From Cryptomeria japonica (Eukaryota; Streptophyta; Pinopsida; Cupressales; Cupressaceae), in NCBI RefSeq assembly GCF_030272615.1, contig NC_081409.1, forward strand, positions 878,605,720 to 878,669,719: a stretch of DNA of 64,000 bases, in the 5' to 3' direction. The notes beneath the pieces are model-generated. The model did not search any database. It was given only the letters and a program-made list of their open reading frames with translations, and had not been told where the DNA came from. How positions within the stretch are numbered: the stretch's first letter is position 1; each line of letters opens with the position of its first letter. Below are positions 46,360 through 56,569 of the stretch, in pieces. Made by a program: the position numbers and the translations under genes.

Positions 46360-46700
46360 CTATCTAGTTGCCACTAGCCCGCAACGCTCCACAACCAATG
46401 GAGATATAAAGGAGTCAGTAGCTCCTGAATGAAATAATATAGATACACTGTTACCTTTGATCATACATGCAGCCTCAATGACCGTGGCCTGGTGCTCAGC
46501 CTGGCGGTTGTCAACCGCTGCGAATACTCTATGGGACTTGCCCATATCTCCAATTGTAGGCTCTGATGTGGCCATCCGCTGGTTCCCTGCAATCTGACCC
46601 TAAGGACAATCCCTCGCCATATGCCCCATGGCTCCACATGTAAAGCAAGCACTGCGTGCCTGAAACTGGGCACCTTGAGGCCTAGAGAAAGCCTATCCCC
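46360..46700 (-). pseudogene. pol: Gypsy CCHC zinc knuckle and protease
   Basis: The minus strand shows ACFTCGAMGHMARDC (C-x2-C-x4-H-x4-C) at about 46610-46655, then a stop, then the protease with NSVSILFHSGATDSFISPLV. The active site is HSGAT where DSGAT is needed, so the protease would be inactive. It is cut on its upstream side by the LTR at 46702. Confidence 0.82.
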
Positions 46701-46701
46701 C

Positions 46702-48616
46702 TGTAGCGTCGTAAATTGTACGCACTTGCTAGGGTGGTACAATTTCACACTTGGTTTAGCACTCGCCTTGACGCATTTTACATTTTGCATTGCATTTCCC
46801 CTTTAGCACTTAATTAGGTCTAAGGTTCTATTTTTATCATCTCCCATATCATAAAGCTGGGCCCTTTTCATTAAAGTGTGCCCCTTTCATTTTATTCCTC
46901 CAATACATCATTTAATCAAAAACCCTAATTAGGTCCTATTTTGAACTTGGGGGCTTGATTTCGGGGGTCAAAACATCTCAAAATCACCTGTAACTTTGGG
47001 ATTCTCTCTAAAATTATCATATTCGACGACCCTAAAAATTTGGTGAAAAGTTGTCGGGACCATGGTGCTCGGAGTGCACACGGTCCCGGACATTTTTCCC
47101 GAAATTTTAGGAGCGCGATCCAATCATAAAATAAAGCTTAACCCCAAGAAATTGGCGGGGGATTCAATCTCTAGGTCGGCCAAAAGTTGAAATTAAGACC
47201 TAGGGTTTCATATATAAGAGCTCTCTTTCTTCATTTGAAAGGATCCGATTTTTGGTTTTGAGGGACCTTCTATGCAGCGAAAGAGCAGATCTTTGAAGAC
47301 TTCAACAACATTCAACATCCATCCATCAAGCATTCATCAATTTCATTCATCCATTTAGGGCTTTGAAGACATTGAAGAGCAATAGGGGATCACCGACTGA
47401 AGATTGGCTTGTACCCCTCCCTTGGGGTTGGGTATGATTTCATGTTGTTTTCATGTCTTTGCATAAGCCTCATTATATCATTTGTATTCATGCTTTAAAT
47501 CACTTTGCATCTTGATTTGGAGCATTTACATTATCATTTACAAGCAATTAGGGTTTACTTTCTAGGTTGCTCTAGTTTGCTTACTTTCATTTTAGGATCT
47601 TGCACACACACAAGGTCTGCACACACACAAATTTAACTATACAACTTGGCTATTCATGGAGGTGGAAATCACCAAAGCGGGGGTTTGACTAAGGCAAAAC
47701 CCTATATAGCCACCTACAACCCCTTTTTAGATATAAGTGCAGATTTTTGAATTCGAAGGACGCCGCAAGTTGCAGATCCGACGGGAGCAGACTGAGACGA
47801 GACAACACACCAAATTGCAGAGCAGAAACCTAGGACAGGGGCGTGGGGCACCTTGGTCCTAACAGGACAGGGGTGTTAGGCACCCTGGTCCCTGGGACAG
47901 GGGCGCTGGGCGCCTTGGTCCCTCAGACAACAACAGTTTTCAACACTTTTTGATAGCTTTCAGGTTGCCAAAAGAAGCAGTTTCAGGTGCAGAATCAGGT
48001 CAGTGGCGCATGCGCCCCCATCCTGAACATTTCCACTCAGATTTTAACCCCAGGTACACATCTGCATTCTCCTTTTATCCTTGTGTTTACAGCTTTTCAT
48101 CACTTAATCTCAATCTTGCAATCTTGTTACTAGTTCATACTTGCACTCTAGGGCTAGTAGTTGAACTTGCATCATTTTATCTATCATTTGCAACAAGGGA
48201 ATATAAATCCGAATAGGTAGCCCATGGCTCTCTCTTCCACAAAAAGAAGTAGCCAATTGTGTGATACCTCTAGGCTCTTTCGTATTCCACAAGTGTGTGA
48301 TTGAAAGTGAGATTAGGGCATGTTTGCTTAGTGTCACTTTTTCCCCCACACACCCCCTGTCCTGCTAGATCCATTGTACCCACCCCTGGAGGACTGTTGA
48401 GTCCTCACCGGAGGTGTGTAAGGAACCAGAGCCCTCTGATCTCGCCTTTGACCCTAAGACTGTCACTGCTTGGGCTTTGCGTCCTGCTGATACTGCGGAG
48501 GCTTCTGCCTTTGGTTCTATTGTGATTGTTGCAGAGGAGGGGGTTTGGAGAACCCCTGTGAGTTTTTTTTATTTCCCTTCCAATGGGGTTTCTGAAATCT
48601 GTATGTCTAGGGTGTA
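46702..48616 (+). mobile_element. Gypsy LTR and possible leader inserted between gag and the zinc knuckle
   Basis: It starts TGTAGCGTCGTAAATTG, nearly the same start as the LTR at 53896 (TGTAGCATCGTAAATTG). TATA-like CATATATAAGAGC is at about 47210. Three copies of a ~36-bp unit GGACAGGGGCGCTGGG(C)/CCTTGGTCC lie at 47833-47930. The right end (about 48616) is set by where the host gag frame resumes. A frame at 48414-48617 (DLAFDPKTVTAWALRPAD) may be the start of internal coding sequence, so this may be a truncated element rather than a solo LTR. No target duplication was found. Confidence 0.6.
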
Positions 48617-49560
48617 GGGTTTCGATTCTGGAACCAATCCCTAGTATCCTGCGGTCTGACCCGAATCTCCTCTTCTATCAGTGCCTTCTCCATGGCAACC
48701 CGAAGGCTCCCTGGAGTGGACATCATCACTGATCCTGCTATGCTGACATTCAGCCCTCTGATGAAATGGTTAACGAGGAGTTTCTCATCCTTAAGATAGT
48801 CCACGTATGGCAAGAGCTCAAAGAATTTGCTCTCGTACTGGGTCACCGAGAGACCCTTTTGCTAGAGGTCATGGAATTCATCTATCCTACACTATCTGTA
48901 ATGTTCTGACAAGTACCTCTCCTTGAACCTCTCTGTAAATATCTCCCAAGTGAGAGTATCAGGCACTAAACCACACTTGTATTCCTCCTGTCTCCACCAT
49001 GTGGAGGTCGTTCCTCTCAACAGATGGACTGCTACACGTGCCTTTAGATTGCTCTCATAAGAGCGCAATGCAAAGCACCTCTCAAGGCTCAAAAGCCATG
49101 CCTCAACTTCTACCCTGTTGGTAGAACTCCCAAAAGATGGTGGCTGGAGGCGCATAACCTCTCTGATAAGATCCCCTGGCTCCTGATGAGCTCTCTCATA
49201 ATATACTGGTGCTGCCATTGGTGGTGGTTCTGGTAGGTGCATAGACTCTGGCTCATTTTCACCCTGACTCTCTACGGGAATAGGAGGTGGACTCCTGCTC
49301 CGTTCCCTATCAGCCGATCTATGACTCCCTGAGTTTTGATTTTCAACATGATGATCCCCGACTGGAATCCTATCCTAGACTATACCAATTAGGTTGTGGA
49401 TTGCTTCTAAGAGGTTTTGGTTTGGGTCAACTGGCTATTCGGGAGGAGCCTCTGGGTTCACTTCTGGAATCGATTCCTCCCTATCTACCTCTTCATGTGC
49501 CATGTGTACACGCCTAGGACCCCTTCTGTGCTTGCAAGCTTGTTACGTAGTCAGAGGCAT
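48617..49560 (-). pseudogene. gag: Gypsy gag of the large element
   Basis: Minus strand: a short leader (VYTWHMKR), then MHLPEPPPMAAPVYYERAHQ, FGSSTNRVEVEAWLLSLERC, VHLLRGTTSTWWRQEEYKCG and WEIFTERFKERYLSEHYR, which is the retrotransposon gag domain. After two stops (49238-48848 region) it continues YESKFFELLPYVDYLKDEKL and FIRGLNVSIAG. The frame breaks at the nested LTR. Confidence 0.85.
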
Positions 49561-49719
49561 CCTTAGAGAAAAATAAAATAAAATAAATAAAATAACTAAT
49601 TGCTTTGGAATAATATTTAATTAATTAAATTTAAATATCCTAGAAAATTAATATAATAAAATTTATTAAATAATTAAAGCGAAACGTAATGGAGAAAGGT
49701 TCCTAGTGTTGGAAACCTT

Positions 49720-49731
49720 GCTTTGATACCA
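49720..49731 (-). other. Primer binding site of the large gypsy element
   Basis: The minus strand reads TGGTATCAAAGC, close to the initiator tRNA-Met complement, 3 bp from the LTR edge at 49735. Confidence 0.75.
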
Positions 49732-49734
49732 AAA

Positions 49735-50513
49735 TGTCATGCCCAAAATTTAGGGCAAGAACGGGATAATTTTTTTTAAAAAAAATTCGCACTTAAAACA
49801 TTAAATTAGCAAATATGAAATGCTCTAACATATTTTGTCTTAACTATGTTTGAGTTAACTTTAAACACTAACTTAAGTAAACGAAAATAATTTAAAATTT
49901 AAACATGAAAAATGAATTAATTTATTATCTCATCAAATTTAGTCAATGGTTTAATTAAATCAAAACTCTCTAAAATAATTCACAAAGATAATGTTGTTCA
50001 CTAATAACCATTAATTTCTTTTAGGAACTAATCAATTTGGTCCTAGCACTTAGGTTCATTAATGTCTGTATTATATCATTTAATTAAAATGTGTCTAGAC
50101 TAAATCGACTAGACGGTTAACTAAATACATAAGGGATATTTTCCTATATATTTTAATCTCAAATTTAATTAAAATTTAAAAATAAAACAAACGTCATAAA
50201 AAATTATGTCCATATGTTTGTTAAGAACATATATTAATAATGTCCACTTAATAAATATTTAACCTACAATTAACCATTCTTATTTTTAAAACCCTAGATC
50301 ATAATCATTTATATATTTATGATGCCCTACATTTTAAAATTAAACTTTTCTTTCTTTAATCTACCCTAGCCCTACCCGGACTAGGGTTTGACTCTTTTAT
50401 TTTAACATTTTATATTGCAGGGCGGAGGTTTTCAGGGAAGGCGGCGACCATGGCACAAAGGTGGGGGTTTGTTTTAATGGAGAGGGGGCAGCGGCGACGG
50501 GTTCTCCTCGGCC

Positions 50514-50610
<97 letters not shown>

Positions 50611-53383
50611 ACTGTATATTAAATCTAGGGCATATTTTTATTCTAAAACATATAATATGGATTAGATAAATTCTTCAAATTTAATCATTTTAATTGTTTC
50701 CTTTTTGTTAATACCTTAGTTGCCAAAAGAAATAGTTAAGCTTATCTAAATATGGCTTTTCTTTTTGCAAAAATAAAGTAATTAATAGTACTAAATATAC
50801 TTAGAACAACATCTTTAGAAATTAATTATTTTAATTAATCTGATTAACTGTAGAATTTATTTCTGCAATAAACAAATGACAAAATCTGATAAATCTAACA
50901 ACAACTATTTAAATGACAAAATTTAATAAATTTAACAGCAACTAGATAAACCTATAATTTATTAAATAAATCCTTAGAGTTGGCTAAAGTATTTTTTTTT
51001 TTTTTGATTTTATTTCCTGCAATTAAATAAAATGACAGATTTGAAATAAACTAAATTTTGCATTTCCATGTATAGATCTGAATGCTATATTTTCCGCCTA
51101 TTACATGCATGCAAGTCTATTCCTTTTCTTTCCTAAAATTTTGTTTTAAATGCGTAAAGGAAATAAACAATTTTCTTTCTTTTCAAAATATCCTATACAC
51201 ACAAATGCTATTTTTCAGAACATAGAAAACTAAAACTAAAAAATACTTATTTCTTTTCTGCAATTTAGCATACTAAAATATTACAACTCTTTAAAACGTA
51301 TTTCAAGGACTTTATTGTCACTTACAATGAGCCTCTCATTCCTAATAAATGAGGACCTTTCAAAATAATAAAAAAAATACATTTACAAATGTTTTTCTGC
51401 AATAAATATCTCCATCCAATTTTCCACTTGCCCTATTCTTTCCTTCCAACAACCTACAAATAATCAAAGGATATGACCATGGAGTGCTCACCTCCCAGCC
51501 TAGGCTAACTAGTAGCCACCCCCGAGCTTGGAGAACCAAGCCCTAGACAGGTTACACACATGCAAACAAAAGAACAAGGGTAAACAATTACAAGTACAAT
51601 CCCAACCAAGGCTACACTGCATCACACCTTGTGATGTATTTTCAAGGGTGGTAGTGGACCAAGTAGCCTGAGGAGACTGCAAGTATGATAGAACACAAAG
51701 CCACCTCATGGCACACTAAAATATCTCATAAGTTTAACAACCCCACAACCTTATGTCCCCCAAGGCTTTCATGCCCTATTTCCCTCCTTATGACCCCCAA
51801 ATGCATAAACAAGCCATGCAGCAAGGGTCATATAGAAATCCCTTGAGATCACTCTCATAATGAGAGCCTCTCACTCGAGGGCTGTCAAACTCCTACCACC
51901 CACAAGGCTATCCTCTCTCCCAAGAGTAGGAGGCCTTGGTTACTTCCAAAACACATAAAATGCATACAAGAAACAAGCATAAAACACCAAATAATTTTCC
52001 AAGGGAAATATGCAAGAAAACTAGCCTTTTACACAAGCAATTCTTCCAATACAACATTGAATATGAAAATATTACAAGAAAGGTAGAACCAACCTTCAAC
52101 TGCCCAAAGGTATGCTAGTTTTGTTGAGGACGAGTAGCCCAATTCCACAAGTCTTTCCTTTCTACACTTAGCCAAATTCGTAATTCAAAATCTATTTTTT
52201 TTTTCCTTTCAAAATTCCTTGTCTCCAAAAATGTAGAGTGGGTGATTACCCACTAATTTTCTCATTCTTGCTTAAGAAGGCCTTAGTGAGAGTTCTCACA
52301 GGTTTTTAAAACTAAAAAGGAAGTTAAGGTAAAATGGGAAAGGGAACTCTTATTCAAAAAGGAAGGTTAACAACTTAGTTCAAGCCTTCTAATTTTCAAT
52401 TTTCGCTCAACTTAGGAAACCCACTTTTTAGGGTGTCTAAATGGTCACATGGGAGTAGAAACATGCCTAAAATTACTCCTAACCCTTAGGTATACCTTAT
52501 GGGCTTTAGGAAACCCTAATATACTACCCCTAGGAGTCCATTTAACCCTTTTTAAACCCCTTTGAAGTTAATTTTCGGGTCAAACCTAAGTTGACCACCC
52601 CAAAGATTCTCTACCTAAGGCATTTATGGAATCATATTAAATTAATTGAAAAATCTATAGTTAAACAACTCCCTCCAAGAGACAAATTTAAAAAACTCAA
52701 ACATAAATCAAAACATGTGTCAAGTGACACAAAGAAAATACTTTTACAAAATTATACATGAAATCTTGTCTCTTGTTGGATTTACACAAATAAACAAAAT
52801 TCAATTTAATATTCATGGAACAATCGCTTTCACGAATAAAATACGATACAAACGGGGTGTTGTCTCTCCAAATAGACAAACCCTGGTTTTACGAACGTAC
52901 ATAGGTCTAGGTTTGGTTCTCCATAATATTTTCATGGTCACATGGATAATTTTCCTGTGCATCTCAATTACACATTAGTAATTTCAAATACCCTCATATA
53001 ATATAAAACACATGATTAAAAATACACATCAAACACTCTGCATACAATATACATTAAATCAATACATCTTACATCCAAATAACTCAACATAAGCAATTAT
53101 CACAATTCTCATAATTTTGATCCATATAAAGCATGCATCCTATTTCTATCATCATAGGAAAGTCCTGCAAATCCATTAATGACATACATCATCTCAAATT
53201 TATCTTATTCTAGAATCATATAGAGTTCTATAACAGAAAGCATATAAATGAAGCATCAACATATAGCAATGTTATCCAAATCATGGAATAATATAAGTTC
53301 TAAATCTATAATGCATAAAAATAAAGTATCCATAATAGTCCCAACATAAAAATCACTGAAATGCTAGACTGAGTCGGGGTAGG
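49735..53383 (-). repeat. 5' LTR of the large gypsy element, outer end truncated
   Basis: Same sequence as 39532-43444 with scattered changes. It ends GAGTCGGGGTAGG and lacks the final GCCTCA of the other LTR, running directly into the 84-bp repeat. About 340 bp present in the other LTR is replaced by a (TA)n run at 50516-50607. Confidence 0.92.
50516..50607. repeat. (TA)n microsatellite, about 92 bp, in the 5' LTR
   Basis: A pure TA run that starts exactly where the other LTR has GGCCGGGCGCCG and the minisatellite, and ends near the ATATAT words that follow that minisatellite. Confidence 0.97.
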
Positions 53384-53464
53384 ACTAGTTCTTTCATCTT
53401 GCAACGTCATTATTCTTAGGATTGTAAGGAAATGTATGCTACAAATTAATCTCCTTTAAAGTGT
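53381..53464. repeat. 84-bp direct repeat, right copy
   Basis: Right partner of 39449-39532. It overlaps AGG with the truncated end of the gypsy LTR. Confidence 0.93.
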
Positions 53465-53895
53465 AAGTTACTCAAAATTATGGTTGGTGTATTCACCACC
53501 ATTGTTAGTGTGCACAACTTTGATGATTTTTCTTGATAGTTTCTCTACAAATGTTTTGAAGTCCCACAAAACAACCAAATACCTCATACTTCTCTTTGAG
53601 AAAATACTCCAAACTATACCTAGAGAAGTTATCAATAAATTTCATGACATATTTGTCCCTATTAAAAGAAGGGTGTAAAAATAAACCAACCAAATCATTT
53701 TGTACTAACTCCAATATCTCTGAAGCTGGCCATACCTTCCCTTTGTTAATTTCTCTTTAGGATTCTTACCAACAACACATCCTTGACAAATACTATAAAA
53801 GGAATGAACATAAGGAAACCTTACAATCATGCTATATTGGTTGAGTTGTTACAATTAACAATATTAAGGATGACTTGTAATAGTAGGTATATATG
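53465..53895 (-). pseudogene. pol: Old copia element, pre-integrase and integrase start (segment 1 of 3)
   Basis: The minus strand reads SICQGCVVGKNPKEKLTKGR (pre-integrase zinc site) then MELVQNDLVGLFLHPSF, YVMKFIDNFSRYSLEYFLKE and EVFGCFVGLQ, the start of the copia integrase core. FIDDFSRY has become FIDNFSRY. It connects through the 84-bp repeat to the copy at 39532. Confidence 0.8.
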
Positions 53896-54715
53896 TGTAG
53901 CATCGTAAATTGTCACTAGGCCAATTTACACCTCATGTTTGTGCCCCTACTTTAGTGCGTCTCCCCCTCATCTCCTATTTGTGTTCGTTCAGTTCCTTAA
54001 CTCCAATTTCAATGTCACATACACCTACCAAATGACTCTTTGGAGGGGTGTCCTCTTCGGGCCAAAATCTTGGTCCCTAATTGAGGAGGACTAGAGTGCC
54101 CAACACCCTGGTCCCCCTCAATGGGGCCCATTTTTAAAGAAAGGGATGAGACCTATCTCTCCGTCGGGAAATTAATTTGGCATCTCCATGTGAATGTTGG
54201 AGGTTGGCCTAATCGGTAAATTGACATAGATAATCATATATAAAGACATTTGATCAACCTAATTTCATAACTAGAAATTTCATTCAAGCATTGAAGTGTT
54301 CATCATCAAGCATTTTCAGAGATCTTCAAAGATGCATTTCCTTCATTCAACCATTGTGGAGCAAATTAAAACATTCATATGCAAGCATGTGTGTGTATGT
54401 GTGTGTGATTAGGGTTTTGTCTTGTTCATGCCATTTCATACAACATCTGTGAAACATTCAAGAAGGAAAACATCACTATTAGTCATTGCAAATTTAAGGT
54501 ATATCTTTCCATTATTTATTTCAGTATTTGCAATTTTTCATTCAAAGTTAATTGCTAGATCGGGGTTTGACTTAGGCAAACCCCTATTCCCAACCTATTT
54601 CCCTTCTCTAGTGTGTGCAGGAACAAGTTTGGAGCTAGGATCTTCAGAATTAGCTTTATTTACAGTGACGAATCAATCCCCCATTAGAGTGCAAAAAGTG
54701 TAGAGGACCAGATCC
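53896..54715 (+). mobile_element. Gypsy LTR (solo or truncated), same family as 46702
   Basis: Starts TGTAGCATCGTAAATTGTC. It has a CAACACCCTGGTCCCCCT unit related to the 36-bp repeat of the other copy, and a TATA-like CATATATAAAGAC at about 54235. The right end is only approximate, at the AT-rich change after GTGTAGAGGACCAG. Confidence 0.55.
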
Positions 54716-56565
54716 ATGATATATATTTATTTAATAATTTCAAACATAGAAACATTTTCAATTGATACTTTTTTCTATGACTTATCTCATATATGCATAG
54801 ATTATATAATAGAGAGAAGTCTTGTATATTTTTGTAAAGAAATAATTTTGTTGTTATATTGATATTTTTTAATATATAAAGATATTTTTTACTTAATCTT
54901 AATTTATTTTAAGTAATTAAATTATACAAACATTTTTTTTTAAAAAAAGTTCTACAACAATACGACTCAAAATATCTATGAAAGTATGAGATTTTAAAAA
55001 ATAATAGAAGGAAAACAATGCAAAAAGTAAAAATATTTTCATAATTTCTATTTAAGAATATAAAATAACCATGGAACAAAGGGGGTAAGAAAAAGAATTT
55101 TAAGAATATGGAAAGGATATTCACAATTGACCATTTAGCTCTTATTTGAAATTTTAAAGTAATTTTTATTGAATAAAAATCAAACTAAATAGTTAATACT
55201 TTTCAAGGTGTATATTTAATTTGGCTTTCTGATTTCTTTTTCAAAATTTAGAAGTTTACTTTTATAGTACTTGTCCTAGGAGCCCAACTAATCAATTAGT
55301 TTGCACCAATCAAAAGTGATTATTTTTTTTGCTTTCAAAATAAACTTGGTTTTTGTAAAGTTGAGATTTATATCTTTAATTTTAAGATATTGTAAAACTT
55401 ATTTATATACAATATGATTGGTTTAACAAATTTGGTGTGATAGGGGCAAATTTTTAGGAATGATAGATTTTTAAGTTTTTTTTTTTGGATTTCTTTGTAT
55501 TTTTAAAAAAGAAATCTCTATTTTAAATATTTTTTTTCATTTTTTATTGTTTATAATATTGTAAATAAAATATTTTTATAAATAGATATAAATTTTAATA
55601 ATTATTTTTTATTTCAAAATATAGATAATAAACCAATTATAGGGATTTGATTAATTTTAAATTAAATTAAATTAAAAATCAAATACAACAATTTCTATTA
55701 AAAAACAAGAGATGCAAGTGTCATGTTCCTACTGAGAGTTAGAAATGCGGATGATAGAGGAGAATAGGAAATGTATGGGTGACAAGGGGAGTTAGAGAAG
55801 GTTAATGTACATGCTAGATATAGGAGATTGTTTCATTGAAACAATAGGTAATGGAGTGTAATGTTGAAGATTAATTTACTCATGTACTATACACCCTTAA
55901 TGTTAGTTTTTTTTTTAATTACAATTTTATAGTAATAATTAAATTTATTTCAGACATAATCAACTGTCTTTAATAGTAATAAAAAAATATTAAAATAATA
56001 AATTATATGGAAAAGTTTAAATTGTTAAATTAATCTAATTTGTGCTTACACTCTGGACATTTGAACCTAGATCATGGTCGCGAATTGCCAATCTTATCAC
56101 TTAAATGTCCATTTGATTTTGTATGCTATTCGCTCAGTAGTAAAAACAGATTTGATTTTGTATGCTATTTGATTTTGTAGATAGATATGAGAAGTTTTGA
56201 GAAATTTCGTAGAGGCGAAGAGGTTTTTAAGTCGAAGAAAAAAGATTTTGAAGCTAGCAGAAATAGTTTTGAATTTTCAAATCTCATTATATAGATCATG
56301 CCAACTATGTTGGGTATTATATAGATGATTTATAGTTAGTAATAATATAATATAATAATAGTTTACACGTTTGTTTATTTTTTTGAAATACATAAAATAA
56401 TATAAAGTATCTCAATGTATACTAATATTATGTATTTTATGTATATACAATCATTACATTTTATATTATTGATATTATATAATTATTTTATAATAATTTA
56501 AAAACTTGTAAAAATAATTTGTATTTTGGAAATTAAATTAATTAGATATAGACAAACTTAAATAA
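54716..56565. other. AT-rich DNA, no gene seen
   Basis: Long runs of A and T with no readable frame, LTR or repeat unit that I can identify. Confidence 0.6.
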
Positions 56566-56569
56566 ACAA

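Larger units (their letters stand above)
39532..53383 (-). mobile_element. Large Ty3/gypsy element (13.85 kb) with 3.6-3.9-kb LTRs
   Basis: LTRs are 39532-43444 (3') and 49735-53383 (5') and begin TGTCATGCCCAAAATTTAGG. On the minus strand the primer site TGGTATCAAAGC is at 49720-49731. The polypurine tract CTAGAGGGGGAGGGTG lies next to the 3' LTR at 43445-43462. Gag, CCHC, protease, RT, RNase H and integrase follow gypsy order, and a SWEDAACMR tail in a VRVQW context suggests a chromovirus-like C-terminus. The element is dead: the RT core is deleted, the protease active site is changed, another gypsy LTR sits inside, and stops are frequent. It is inserted in the old copia integrase. Confidence 0.92.

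Noticed and set aside
47950-48525. Possible host gene between gypsy gag and pol
   Set aside because: The interval is an inserted gypsy LTR with TATA box and repeat units; its short frames are non-coding or the start of an element leader.
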